Counted from the stretch's first letter, positions 44,220 through 53,829 are shown. The stretch is DNA of 64,000 bases from CAZSRX01 sp964609675 [NCBI: uncultured Bacteroidota bacterium] (GCA_964609675.1 CAZSRX010000001.1:1-64000); one strand, 5' to 3'. Notes: generated from the letters alone by a model not told the origin. Numbers and translations are program-made.

Positions 44220-45338
44220 TTAAAGTTTAGCGGCAATGGCCTGAGCCATTTCGAGCGTTTTGCTGCTGCCGCCCATATCGTAGGTTCGGATCTTGCCTTC
44301 TTTGATGACGGCGGCGACGGCGTTTTCAAGACGCGCGCCTTTTTCCGTTTCGCCCAGCCAGTCGAGCATCATTTTGGCTGCCAATATCGTGGCAATCGGG
44401 TTGCATTTATACTGGCCGGCATACTTCGGCGCGGAACCGTGCGTCGGTTCAAACACAGCCAGTTTCTGGCCGATATTCCCGGAACAGCCGAACCCGAGCC
44501 CGCCGACCATCTGCGCGCAGAGATCGGATACGATGTCGCCGTATAAATTCGGCGCAACCAGCACGTCGTAATTGAACGGATTCTTCAGTAGCCACATGGT
44601 CATCGCATCAATGTTGGCATCGTCCATCTGAATGTTCGGGTAATCCTTGGCGACTTCCTTGGCGATTTCAAAGAACAGACCATCGGTCGCACGGACCACA
44701 TTCGCTTTATGAACAATCGTCACTTTCTTGCGGTTGAATTTTTTGGCAAAATCAAACGCCGCGCGAATGATGCGTTCGGAGCCCTTCCTGGTGTTGATTT
44801 TGCACGAAATGGCGTACTGGTCGCCGGGCAGGTCTTTGAATACGCCGAACGGTTTGCTTAAACCCGCTAGACACGTAGCCAGTTCGGGCGGCACAGGGTT
44901 GAATTCCACGCCGGCATAAAGGTCTTCCGTGTTTTCCCGGAACACCACCAGATCAATATTTTCCTTGAAATTCAGCGGATTGCCGGCGTACCCTTTACAC
45001 GGACGCAGGCAAATATATAAATCAAACAACTGCCGCATGCGAACTATGGGCGAGCGGTAAATCAGCCCTTTACCTTTCAGTTCGGGCACGAGTTCCGCTT
45101 CGGCGGCTTTCACCGGCTTGGATGTGATGGCGCCAAACATCGCCGCGTCCACGCTTTTTAAAAGATCAATCGTGCGTTGTGGAAACGCATCGCCTTCTTT
45201 GCACCAGAATTCCCAACCGATATCGCCGTGCATATATTCCGCGTCGAGCGCAAGCTTGTCCAGAACGATTTTGGTGGCTTCCAGAACTTCCACGCCGATC
45301 CCGTCTCCGGGCAACCAGGCAATCTTATACTTGGCCAT
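44220..45338 (-). CDS. Isocitrate/isopropylmalate-family NAD(P)-dependent decarboxylating dehydrogenase
   Basis: 372-aa beta-decarboxylating dehydrogenase. PGDGIGVEVLEA is the nucleotide-binding start. SPIVRMRQLFDLYICLRP contains the substrate Arg residues and FRENTEDLYAGVEF the substrate-specificity helix. KANVVRATDGLF has the catalytic Lys. NLYGDIVSDLCAQMVGGLG has the metal-binding Asp and FEPTHGSAPKYAG the cofactor loop. It could act on isocitrate, homoisocitrate, isopropylmalate or 3-methylmalate. Downstream in the operon are LeuC/LeuD-type isomerase genes, which normally supply its substrate. First enzyme gene of the operon. Confidence 0.9.
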   Translation of the reverse strand: MAKYKIAWLPGDGIGVEVLEATKIVLDKLALDAEYMHGDIGWEFWCKEGDAFPQRTIDLLKSVDAAMFGAITSKPVKAAEAELVPELKGKGLIYRSPIVRMRQLFDLYICLRPCKGYAGNPLNFKENIDLVVFRENTEDLYAGVEFNPVPPELATCLAGLSKPFGVFKDLPGDQYAISCKINTRKGSERIIRAAFDFAKKFNRKKVTIVHKANVVRATDGLFFEIAKEVAKDYPNIQMDDANIDAMTMWLLKNPFNYDVLVAPNLYGDIVSDLCAQMVGGLGFGCSGNIGQKLAVFEPTHGSAPKYAGQYKCNPIATILAAKMMLDWLGETEKGARLENAVAAVIKEGKIRTYDMGGSSKTLEMAQAIAAKL

Positions 45339-45387
45339 AGATTTTCTCCGGTTAAATTATTAGTGTAGGTTTATGAATAACGTTTTT

Positions 45388-45645
45388 TTAACATTCGTAA
45401 TTCTGGTCAAAACTCGACATGATGGCGTTGTCGATTTCCATTTGTGATTGGATGTTGCCGAGGCACTCCTGTAGTTTTTTACAGTGAAGGCGCTGGAGTT
45501 CGGCGAATTTTGTCAGGCAATGACGGGCTTTTTCATCGCCGATTTCCTGAGCCGCTTTCATGTGAAAATCATAAGACTCGTTTTCGCGGGCGATGACTTC
45601 TTTTATGATATCAATAACGGTACGGGGCGATTTGGTCTGTTCCAT
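45388..45645 (-). CDS. Half-size ferritin-like/rubrerythrin-like helical protein
   Basis: 85-aa protein predicted as two antiparallel helices. ENESYDFHMKAAQEIGDEKA and CLTKFAELQRLHCKKLQECL resemble one half of a rubrerythrin or ferritin four-helix bundle: a Glu in helix one, and in helix two an E-x2-x-H-like pair spelled ELQRLH. If functional it must dimerise to make a di-iron site. It ends in a Cys (QNYEC). It lies 49 bp upstream of the dehydrogenase gene in the same direction and may be cotranscribed. The family assignment is by pattern only. Confidence 0.6.
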   Translation of the reverse strand: MEQTKSPRTVIDIIKEVIARENESYDFHMKAAQEIGDEKARHCLTKFAELQRLHCKKLQECLGNIQSQMEIDNAIMSSFDQNYEC

Positions 45646-45744
45646 GATGTTGCCTTTTTTTGATGGCGGTTGAATACAAGTTTAATAATAAAAAAAATTT
45701 ATTCATAAATCAAGATAAACAGGACAACGATGTTGTTTGACACA

Positions 45745-46653
45745 TTAGAAAACATCCGAAACGCAGCGGGCTTTACGCTTGGTTGCAATAGTGAAGTTTT
45801 GAATGATAATTCCCACAGCTTTACAGCGATCGGTGGCAATCACATCCGTGCCTTTAACCAGAATTTCCTCATAGATAGCGTCTCCACGGGCCAAGGCTTT
45901 TTTATCAAGATTGCCCATGGTGCCAACAATACAGGCGATGCCGTTGCGATGCAGTAATCCGATCAACGCCGAATCCGGTACGGAGGTGCCGGTAAAAGCC
46001 ACGATGCGATCGCGGCGGACGCCGTAATTCAGTACGCGGTAGAAGTCATCCGGCTGACAGATGTTGCAAGAAATCATCAGATTGGAATCCAAAGCGGCGT
46101 AGGTGCCGGCTTCAACGGCCGTATACGTCACCACCACAACCCGGTCTGCGGCATTGTTTCTGCGGATAATGGCCATTACACTGTCCGGCGGGACTTCCGG
46201 TTTAATATCGGTAAACAGGACCGTCTTCTTATCAGACCACTGCAGCGCCTCATCCAACGTCGGGATCCGGTAATTCGTTAAGCGGCCGCCGGGATCTTTA
46301 AGAAAGAGTTCTTTTATTTCGCTTAATGTCTTCTCCGAAACAAGGCCCACGCCGTTAGAGGTACGGTTCAGCGCCGCATCATGCATCAGGACGCAACGGC
46401 GGTCGCGCGTGAGCCGCACATCGCATTCAATAACGGCGCAGACGGATGACAAGGTATGCTCAAATGTTTCCAGACAATTTTCAGGATAACCCTTCTCCGG
46501 CCCTCCGCGGTGTGCGCTGACAATCGGACCCCGTATGGAATCCGGTCTGAAAAAATCCCATAACGACGGTTTATAAGCAATTGAATTTTGAGATCGGCTC
46601 TGACACGCTACGATAGTAAAAACGATAACGAAAATCTGTGCCAGACGTTTCAT
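45745..46653 (-). CDS. Glycerophosphodiester phosphodiesterase lipoprotein
   Basis: 302-aa periplasmic lipoprotein of the GDPD family that hydrolyses glycerophosphodiesters to sn-glycerol-3-phosphate and an alcohol. The signal ends VFTIVACQ. The catalytic set is VSAHRGGPEKGYPENCLETF (first catalytic His, Arg and Glu), VIECDVRLTRD (metal-binding Glu and Asp) and LMHDAALNRTSNG (second His). A TIM-barrel remainder is present. It begins 18 bp after the histidine-kinase stop, so it may be cotranscribed with it. Confidence 0.93.
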   Translation of the reverse strand: MKRLAQIFVIVFTIVACQSRSQNSIAYKPSLWDFFRPDSIRGPIVSAHRGGPEKGYPENCLETFEHTLSSVCAVIECDVRLTRDRRCVLMHDAALNRTSNGVGLVSEKTLSEIKELFLKDPGGRLTNYRIPTLDEALQWSDKKTVLFTDIKPEVPPDSVMAIIRRNNAADRVVVVTYTAVEAGTYAALDSNLMISCNICQPDDFYRVLNYGVRRDRIVAFTGTSVPDSALIGLLHRNGIACIVGTMGNLDKKALARGDAIYEEILVKGTDVIATDRCKAVGIIIQNFTIATKRKARCVSDVF

Positions 46654-46671
46654 GGGTTCGTGGTTTTATGG

Positions 46672-49600
46672 TTATCGTTTTTTATCCAGAGCCCTGCGTA
46701 CCCTCTGAAGAATTTCCATCGCTGCATACGGCTTGGTCAGAATGTCAACAACGCCTTTCCGTAATAGATTGTCCGTTGAGGTTTCTCCCTGATAGCCTGT
46801 GGCAACCAAAACTTTAACATCCGGATCGACCGCTTTCATTTGCTCAAACAAACGGATGCCGTCCATTACCGGCATACCAATATCCGTTATGACCAGATTG
46901 ATTTTTTCTTTCTGGATTTTAAAAATATTTAAAGCGGACAGGCCGCTCTCAGCTTTGATCACCTCGTAACCGGACCATTGCAGTATTTCCGCGAGCGATT
47001 CTCTTAAAGCCGGTTCATCATCAACAATTAATATGGTTTCTTTACCTTCCGGGATGCAGGCGCCATTTTCCGGTTTCGGCACCGAGACGGAGGCCGCCTT
47101 ATGCGCGGGAAAGTACATATAAAACACGGAACCTTTTCCGGGCTCACTTTCGACTGAAATATAACCTTTATGATTTTTCACAATCCCATGAACAATCGAC
47201 AACCCCAAGCCGGTGCCTTTTCCCTGTTCTTTCGTCGTAAAAAACGGATCAAAAATCCGATTGAGAATGGATTTATCAATGCCGGTGCCCGTATCGGAAA
47301 CATAAAGAACAACAAAATCATCCTTGGGGATTTCTGAAAAATGTTTTTCCAATTCACCCGGAAGCGCCGTCCTAAGACCCAGGGTCAGCGTACCGCCGGA
47401 GGGCATAGCGTCGCGCGCGTTGATGGCAAGATTCAGTATAATCTGGTGAATGTGACTGGGATCGGCGAGGATCATGTCATGTTCCGCGCCAATCACCGTT
47501 TCAATATGAATGGTCTTGGGAAGCGAATGTTCGAGGAGTTGGACCGCTTCACGAACAATCTGGGTCAGTTCCACAGGCCTGAAAACCGAGTCCTCCGCGC
47601 GCGCGAACAGAAGCAATTGTTGGGTGATGGATTTGCCGCGAAAAGCGGAGCTGATAATCATTTCGGCAAGTTCGACCAGATCCGGATTATCGCGGACGCG
47701 TTTCCGTATAAGCTCGGCTGTGCTCAGTACCACCGCGAGAACATTATTAAAATCGTGCGCGATACCGCCGCTCAGCGTGCCGATACTTTCCATTTTCTGA
47801 ACCTGTATCAGCTGGCGTTCCAGGCGTTTTCTCTCCGACTGGTCCGCGTAAATGCCGTAGATGCCCTCCTGCTGACCCCCGATAAAAACCGGAACCCCGT
47901 AAATATAAACGTCTGCCAGCGAACCATCTTTACGCTTACGGACCGTTTCTTTGTAAACGATGATGCCCCGCTGAGTTTGTTCGGAAAGATCCGCCCCCTC
48001 GTCCTTCAATGTTTCCGGGACGATTATATCGTTAATCTTTTTTCCCAGCACTTCATCGGGAGCATATTGAAAGATATCCTGAAAACCGGCGTTGACTTCG
48101 ATAATGCGGTCCTGGTTATCTAATAGCACGATACCCAGCGGACTGTTTTCAAAAAGTTGCCGGAAACGGGCGGTCTGGATCAGCAGGGCCTCCTCCGCTT
48201 TTTTCCGTTCGGTAATATCAATCGCAAACGCAATGATACCGATCATCTCACGGTTTCGGTTAAATACCGGCACTTTGGATACTTCCAGCCAATACATCCG
48301 TCCGGTGCGTTTCGCGGTGTGTATTTCCTGAATGCCGAGCCTGGGCTGGCCGCTGCGTATGACCTCCAGATCTTCTTCGTAGAATCGTCGCGCCTGATCC
48401 TCCGGATAAAGTTCCCAGCAGGAACGGCCTTGCAGTTCTTGGATCGGGATGCCTTCCATATCCGCTACGCCTCGGTTGGCGGCAAGGATGCGGTTATCTA
48501 AATCCTTGTACCAGACCATCGCGGGAATGGAATCGAGGATGCGCTGCAGGTCTTCTTCGTTTTTGCGCAGGGCTTCTTCGGCGGCTTTTTGTTCGGTGAT
48601 ATCCTGCGCCATTGCGATTACCACCTCCTTACCGAAATACATACCCCGAAACAGGCGGACGTCTTTGGGGAAAACGCTTCCGTCCAAGCGACGGCCCCAG
48701 AATTCAAATCGCTGAGGTGTACCGCCGAAAGCGGCTCGGAGGCAGTTCTGGATATACGACATGTCATTGCGTCCGGGCGCCGCCACAAATTCCGGCGTCT
48801 GCCCGATAAGTTGATTCCGGCTGTAACCGTACATTTTAACGGCGCCATCGTTGACATCAAGGAAACGCCCATCGGTATCCTGAATATATATAGCGTCTGT
48901 CACACTGTTAAACAAGCCGCGGTAACTGGCTTCACTTTCCCGAAGTTCGGTTTCAGCGCGCTTCCGCTCGGTCACATCGCTAATCATCCCGTCATATCCG
49001 ATAACCTTGCCGCCGGATATTTTAAGCACCGGCGTATTGCGGATCCACCGGATACTGCCGTCCTTATGGATAATCCGGTGTTCAAACGGAGGCACCTGTT
49101 CCCCGGCAAGCACGCGGGCCAGTTGTTCGGTAACAAACGATTTGTCGTCTGCGTAAATCATATCGTACCACAAAAACGGCGAGGATTCATAATCCGCGGA
49201 AGTATAGCCGGTAACGGACACGCACCGGGCGCCGTGGCGGGTTCGCTGAACAACGCCGTCGTGGATATCCACCGAATACACATAATCCGTGGCGGAATCT
49301 AATAGTTGTTTAATCCTTTCCTCACTTTTCCGGAGCGCTTCGGTCGCGCGGATTCGCGCGCACGCGCCGCCGATTTCCGCCGCAATCATCTCAAGGAGCG
49401 CCCGTACTTCAGGTACAATTTCGGTCATCGTGTGCGAAGAAAGGTTAATGACGCCCGCCACCCGGCCTTCGCTCGGAATCGGTAATATGGCGATAGCTTT
49501 AAGGCCTTCCTGCTCGCGCTCATGATCCAGCTCGATATTTTTGTCCTGAAGAAAGCTTTCATATACAAAATACTGTGGCTTCCCTTCGAGCACAATGCGG

Positions 49601-51063
49601 CTTTGCGGCTGTTCGGCGGGATAATAAGAAACTTTACGGACGAATTCCGGAGAAAGTCCCCGGTGCGCGTAGAGTCTAAGGATGTTGCGCTCGTCATAGA
49701 GGTATATGCCGCCGCAGTCAATGCCTTCGATAGTGCAGGCGATTTCGAGCACCTGATTAAGCACAGAAGCCATGCGGTCGGAAGATCCGAGAGCCACGGC
49801 GACATCGCGTTGTACTTTCGCCAATTGGGCGATTCGTCGGGCATCCGTGATATCCTCCACCACGCCGAATACATACTGCGGCCGCCCGTCGCTGTCCCGA
49901 ATGATGGTACCGTTAAGACGGGCCCATATAATTCGCCCGTCCTTACGAATATACCGCTTTTCACTCCGGTAATTCGTACGTTCCTGATGGCTCATCAGCG
50001 TTCGGAAGTCATCTGCTTCCCGTTCAAAATCGTCCGGATGGCTGATGTCGGAAGCCCGCATACGGAACAATTCTTCCGGCGTATAACCGGTCATAGCCGC
50101 AAAAGCCGAATTGACCTGAAGGAAACGTCCTTTCGGATCGGTAACCGTCAAACCGATGGATGCGGTTTCAAACATCGCCTGGAATTTCAGCTCGCTTTCC
50201 TCCAGCGCGGATTGGATTTTTTTGCGATCAGACACATCGCGCATAATTCCGAGTACGCGGTATTCGCCCGCGCTTTCAAGGCCGACGGTGCTGATTTCCA
50301 CATCTACAATCTCCCGGCCGCCTTTTTTTATGATTTGTATTTCATATTGGCTGGGAACGGATTTCCGCAGCTGCCGCGATTCATGACGTTGACGAATAAT
50401 CGTCTTGGAAGCGTCGGTCAGTAAAATATCATAATTAAAATCCGGAGCGGTGAGCTCTTCGGCGGTATACCCCGTAATTTCACAAAATTTTGGATTGACA
50501 TATTCATAATGCCGGCCGCGTATCAGATAAATCCCGTCAAAAGCGTTCTCCACCAGCGTCCGGTAACGCTCTTCGCTGTAACGCAGTTGATTTTCGGAAC
50601 GTACCCGTCCCGTAATATCCCTCCATACCGCCACCATCCCGGCCGTCTGAGAACCGGAACCCGTCATAGACCACGTGCGGATTTCATGAAGACGCTTTTC
50701 CCGATTCTGGTCGGTGATCTCTATTACACCGCTCCAACTTTTGTCGGAAATCGTTTTCTCAAGAATGTCCCGGACCGGAACATTGATAGCGTAGATGGTA
50801 TCCAGCATCGTAACCGGCTGGCCGATAACCTGCTCCGGCATCCGGCCCAGGGATTCCAGAAACGTCTGATTGGCAAAGGTAATGATACCCTGCGCATCCG
50901 TGATAAGAATGGAGTCCTGTATATGATCAAAAATACTGAATTCCAGTCCGGTAGCGGCGGGCACTGATTTTTTAGACTTTCTCCGTAATGTCGGCCGGCC
51001 TTTCGCCTTTGTTTTATACGATGATAAAGCAGCCGTTTTTTTCCTGGGTTTATGATATTTCAT
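46672..51063 (-). CDS. Multi-PAS/GAF hybrid histidine kinase with C-terminal receiver
   Basis: 1463-aa sensor kinase without obvious membrane helices, so probably cytosolic. Domain order by motif: PAS1 (about 45-150), PAS2 (161-280), PAS3 (286-405), GAF (411-570), PAS4 (581-700), PAS5 (706-825), PAS6 (834-955) and PAS7 (961-1075). Then the HisKA H-box GGIAHDFNN (about 1102), HATPase boxes NLAINARDAM (about 1218) and DTGTGIDKS (about 1257), and GKGTGLGLSIV. A receiver follows from about 1338 (ILIVDDEPALRE) with phospho-acceptor Asp in VITDIGMPVMDG. No output domain or separate regulator is encoded nearby. It is divergent from the MoxR cassette, 79 bp between first ATGs. Confidence 0.95.
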   Translation of the reverse strand: MKYHKPRKKTAALSSYKTKAKGRPTLRRKSKKSVPAATGLEFSIFDHIQDSILITDAQGIITFANQTFLESLGRMPEQVIGQPVTMLDTIYAINVPVRDILEKTISDKSWSGVIEITDQNREKRLHEIRTWSMTGSGSQTAGMVAVWRDITGRVRSENQLRYSEERYRTLVENAFDGIYLIRGRHYEYVNPKFCEITGYTAEELTAPDFNYDILLTDASKTIIRQRHESRQLRKSVPSQYEIQIIKKGGREIVDVEISTVGLESAGEYRVLGIMRDVSDRKKIQSALEESELKFQAMFETASIGLTVTDPKGRFLQVNSAFAAMTGYTPEELFRMRASDISHPDDFEREADDFRTLMSHQERTNYRSEKRYIRKDGRIIWARLNGTIIRDSDGRPQYVFGVVEDITDARRIAQLAKVQRDVAVALGSSDRMASVLNQVLEIACTIEGIDCGGIYLYDERNILRLYAHRGLSPEFVRKVSYYPAEQPQSRIVLEGKPQYFVYESFLQDKNIELDHEREQEGLKAIAILPIPSEGRVAGVINLSSHTMTEIVPEVRALLEMIAAEIGGACARIRATEALRKSEERIKQLLDSATDYVYSVDIHDGVVQRTRHGARCVSVTGYTSADYESSPFLWYDMIYADDKSFVTEQLARVLAGEQVPPFEHRIIHKDGSIRWIRNTPVLKISGGKVIGYDGMISDVTERKRAETELRESEASYRGLFNSVTDAIYIQDTDGRFLDVNDGAVKMYGYSRNQLIGQTPEFVAAPGRNDMSYIQNCLRAAFGGTPQRFEFWGRRLDGSVFPKDVRLFRGMYFGKEVVIAMAQDITEQKAAEEALRKNEEDLQRILDSIPAMVWYKDLDNRILAANRGVADMEGIPIQELQGRSCWELYPEDQARRFYEEDLEVIRSGQPRLGIQEIHTAKRTGRMYWLEVSKVPVFNRNREMIGIIAFAIDITERKKAEEALLIQTARFRQLFENSPLGIVLLDNQDRIIEVNAGFQDIFQYAPDEVLGKKINDIIVPETLKDEGADLSEQTQRGIIVYKETVRKRKDGSLADVYIYGVPVFIGGQQEGIYGIYADQSERKRLERQLIQVQKMESIGTLSGGIAHDFNNVLAVVLSTAELIRKRVRDNPDLVELAEMIISSAFRGKSITQQLLLFARAEDSVFRPVELTQIVREAVQLLEHSLPKTIHIETVIGAEHDMILADPSHIHQIILNLAINARDAMPSGGTLTLGLRTALPGELEKHFSEIPKDDFVVLYVSDTGTGIDKSILNRIFDPFFTTKEQGKGTGLGLSIVHGIVKNHKGYISVESEPGKGSVFYMYFPAHKAASVSVPKPENGACIPEGKETILIVDDEPALRESLAEILQWSGYEVIKAESGLSALNIFKIQKEKINLVITDIGMPVMDGIRLFEQMKAVDPDVKVLVATGYQGETSTDNLLRKGVVDILTKPYAAMEILQRVRRALDKKR

Positions 51064-51142
51064 TGCGATATCCTTATGACGGTCTCACCCGATTAAACTT
51101 TTTAATTTATTTAAAACGGCTGTAAAATACAACGATTATTGA

Positions 51143-52819
51143 ATGGGTTTTTATTTGCGCAAATTTATTCTAAAAAACTGTTTGGAATTTATGAGCGCCA
51201 TTACCTATCTTATTTCTAAAACGCTAAACGATACCCTTACTATTATGCCTGACATCAAAAAGATTTCCGAATCGCCGACCAATCCCAAGCAGATAAAAAT
51301 CAAAAAAGAGTTTGACGTTGCCGATCTGTATGCCGGGCCGTCCGGAGAATCCGGAACGGCGGAAAGCGAAGGCGCCGGGCTGGATGAAAAACTACGCCAG
51401 GCATATTTCTGGATCGTCAATCACGCGATTATCAGCCCGTATTATGACATTGAGTACAACGACGGGCCGTGTCAGACCTATATTTTCGGCGATTCCAAAA
51501 GCAAGGTGGTACTGCCGTCCGGACAAAGTTATTCCAGTTTTATTTTACTTCCTCTGCTTAATCTCGCGGTGCGGCGGCGGTGTTTGTTCGTGGGCGGCCC
51601 GGGGCGCGGAAAAACCGCCAGCGCCATATTAATGGGCATTCTCGGAGGTTACTCGCTGAAAGAAATCCGTCGATCCATCCAGCACGGACAACCGCAGATG
51701 ACCATCACCGACCTGCTCGGCAATCCGCTGCCGTCCGACATGATCAGCGCGAAAAGCATGGACGATATCCGCATCGCGTGGCGCAAGTGGCTCGGCATGC
51801 GCGTGAAGATAATCGATGAATATAACCGCATTCCGACCCGTACGCAGTCCGCGCTGCTCACCGTGCTGGCGGACAATTACGCCGAACTGCTCGATCAGAT
51901 TTATGAATGCCCGGAAGCCGCATGGTATCTGACTGCGAACGACGACGTCGGCGGCGGGACGTACCAGGTTATCGAAGCCCTGAGAGACCGCATCGATATC
52001 GTGGTGCAGGCCCTGCATTTCAACACGCGTTTCATCAAAGACCTGTTATACCGGATTGAGAACCACATCCAGCCGGAGGAAGTCGTCCCGTCAGCGATTA
52101 TTTTCACGGAAGAGGAAATCGACCGTATGGGGAAGGCTATCCGGAAAATCGCCCTGCCGCCGGCCCTCTTGCGGCGCATGGAGTTTTTCGCCAGTCATTT
52201 CGAATTGTTCGAGAACGCCGCCGAACAAATCGAATACAAAACCAAGGATACTGTGAAATTATCCGGCATCGATTTCAATCTGGTCGCCCTGCAGGAAACC
52301 GGGAAAGACAAACTGAAAGACCTTGGCAGTCAGACCAAGAACGGCCTGTCCGTACGCGCGCTGATGACCTGCCTGATTTATGTTAAAGCCATGGCGTATT
52401 TTCGCGGCGACACCGAGGTATCGTTTGAGGATGTCCGCCAGATTATTCCGTTCGTGCTTCACGACAAACTCATCCAGAATCCCGATTCCCCGTTCTTTGA
52501 ACAGCCGGGCCATCAGGTGTACCGGGTGGATCATGTCAGTTGGTTGCGCAAACTGTTCGACCTATCCTGCGCCGAGTTTGACCGCCTGGAAATGGATGAA
52601 AATGACCCCCTGACAGAGCTCGAAAAAACATTTGATAACGGCCTAGAAGGCGTTACCGAAAAAGAAGTCCGGGCCCAACTGACCAAAATCGAACATATTT
52701 TGTCTGAATGGAGCAAAGGTCGAAAATTGTATGGCCATATGTTCGACGATATTCTCAAATTAAAATATTTTCACCAGCGCTATACAAATTATCTCCGATG
52801 GCTGAAATGGAAAAGCTGA
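51143..52819 (+). CDS. MoxR-type AAA+ ATPase of a MoxR-VWA cassette
   Basis: Up to 558 aa; alternative starts at 51191 and 51245 are equally plausible because no start has a clear ribosome site. Walker A is GGPGRGKTAS (about residue 150), Walker B IIDEYNRIP (about 221), sensor 1 LTANDD (about 262) and the Arg-finger region ALRDRID (about 280). The C-terminal third is helical (lid domain plus about 150 residues ending LKYFHQRYTNYLRWLKWKS). MoxR ATPases act as chaperones with VWA proteins, as here (gene at 53852). The Walker B reads DEYNR where MoxR usually has DEINR. It overlaps the next gene by 22 bp. Confidence 0.9.
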   Translation: MGFYLRKFILKNCLEFMSAITYLISKTLNDTLTIMPDIKKISESPTNPKQIKIKKEFDVADLYAGPSGESGTAESEGAGLDEKLRQAYFWIVNHAIISPYYDIEYNDGPCQTYIFGDSKSKVVLPSGQSYSSFILLPLLNLAVRRRCLFVGGPGRGKTASAILMGILGGYSLKEIRRSIQHGQPQMTITDLLGNPLPSDMISAKSMDDIRIAWRKWLGMRVKIIDEYNRIPTRTQSALLTVLADNYAELLDQIYECPEAAWYLTANDDVGGGTYQVIEALRDRIDIVVQALHFNTRFIKDLLYRIENHIQPEEVVPSAIIFTEEEIDRMGKAIRKIALPPALLRRMEFFASHFELFENAAEQIEYKTKDTVKLSGIDFNLVALQETGKDKLKDLGSQTKNGLSVRALMTCLIYVKAMAYFRGDTEVSFEDVRQIIPFVLHDKLIQNPDSPFFEQPGHQVYRVDHVSWLRKLFDLSCAEFDRLEMDENDPLTELEKTFDNGLEGVTEKEVRAQLTKIEHILSEWSKGRKLYGHMFDDILKLKYFHQRYTNYLRWLKWKS

Positions 52820-53829
52820 TTTCAGGGCCGCTGGCGGACATATTAAAAAAAAACCGCACTCGCTATAATACCTTATTCGCTTTGGCCCGTCAAAGCCGGC
52901 CTTCACTGGACGGAGAGATGCTGGCGTATTATTTGTTGGAGGTTGTGCAACCGGTTATCCTCGAACTCGAACAACGCCATTCCGGAAATATTGAACCCGT
53001 TACCGACGCATTATTTGAAAACATCCTGAATTTAATGAAGATCCATCGGCTCGGTGCCGGCAGTAGCAATCCAGAATTTGAAACAAGCTGGAAAAACGCC
53101 ATGACGCAATTGGCGGAAATTTTTGAACTGAATCCGAATGCAATCGTTAATAAAATTACCAACGCGCTGGTTACGATTTACTCTGTGCCTGAAACACGGC
53201 CTTCGGAATGGATAGAACGAATGGTAAAAATAAAACCCCTAATCCGTGACGAAGAGATATTTAAAAAAGCCGGATTCGTTTCGGCGTGGATGTCCGGCAT
53301 GGCGCATTACCGGGACACCGCTTTGGAAATCCTCAACGAATTACCCGATGAAATGGTGTCCGCCATGTTTCCGGCTATAAAAAACTCGGGCGGAAATATT
53401 CGGGGATTTGTCACCGAATTAAAAAATAATCCATGGAAAAATCCGGATGCGATTGTTTCGGCGCCGGAAGTACTGAAGCCGGTCAGAGCGATTGGCGCTT
53501 TTACCGGCTTCGGCGGTCTGTTTCCCACGCCGCCCATGGTTACGGCGGATAGTAAAGGAATCATTGTCCGATGCCGGGATCGGTCCTGGCGGCTCCATGC
53601 GGATAGATACGGCTATTATTTACAGCCGATTAATGCGTCATCTTTGGAGCGGCGAAGTCCGGCGTGCCCATTTGAGTATTATAAAAACGGAACGGTGTTC
53701 AAAGGCGATCGGCATACATTTATACCCGAACTGAAAGATGCCGCCAGCTATGCCGGCAACGAACACACCTTCGCCGTAACTTCCAGCTACTCGCACCGCG
53801 TATATGTGCTTGCGGTCGTAACTCCATGA
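52798..53829 (+). CDS. Unknown protein, second gene of the MoxR-VWA cassette
   Basis: 343-aa protein that I do not recognise, from the ATG at 52798 (or 52807), inside the end of the MoxR gene. Residues 1-220 are helical (ADILKKNRTRYNTLFALARQ and onward). A turn-rich linker FTGFGGLFPTPPMV follows. The last 95 residues look beta-rich (GIIVRCRDRSWRLHADRYGY, HTFAVTSSYSHRVYVLAVV). There are no catalytic motifs, membrane helices or signal peptide. Overlap with the ATPase and a 22-bp gap to the VWA gene show it is an integral part of the cassette, perhaps a substrate-recognition or scaffold subunit (inference). Confidence 0.8.
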   Translation: MAEMEKLISGPLADILKKNRTRYNTLFALARQSRPSLDGEMLAYYLLEVVQPVILELEQRHSGNIEPVTDALFENILNLMKIHRLGAGSSNPEFETSWKNAMTQLAEIFELNPNAIVNKITNALVTIYSVPETRPSEWIERMVKIKPLIRDEEIFKKAGFVSAWMSGMAHYRDTALEILNELPDEMVSAMFPAIKNSGGNIRGFVTELKNNPWKNPDAIVSAPEVLKPVRAIGAFTGFGGLFPTPPMVTADSKGIIVRCRDRSWRLHADRYGYYLQPINASSLERRSPACPFEYYKNGTVFKGDRHTFIPELKDAASYAGNEHTFAVTSSYSHRVYVLAVVTP

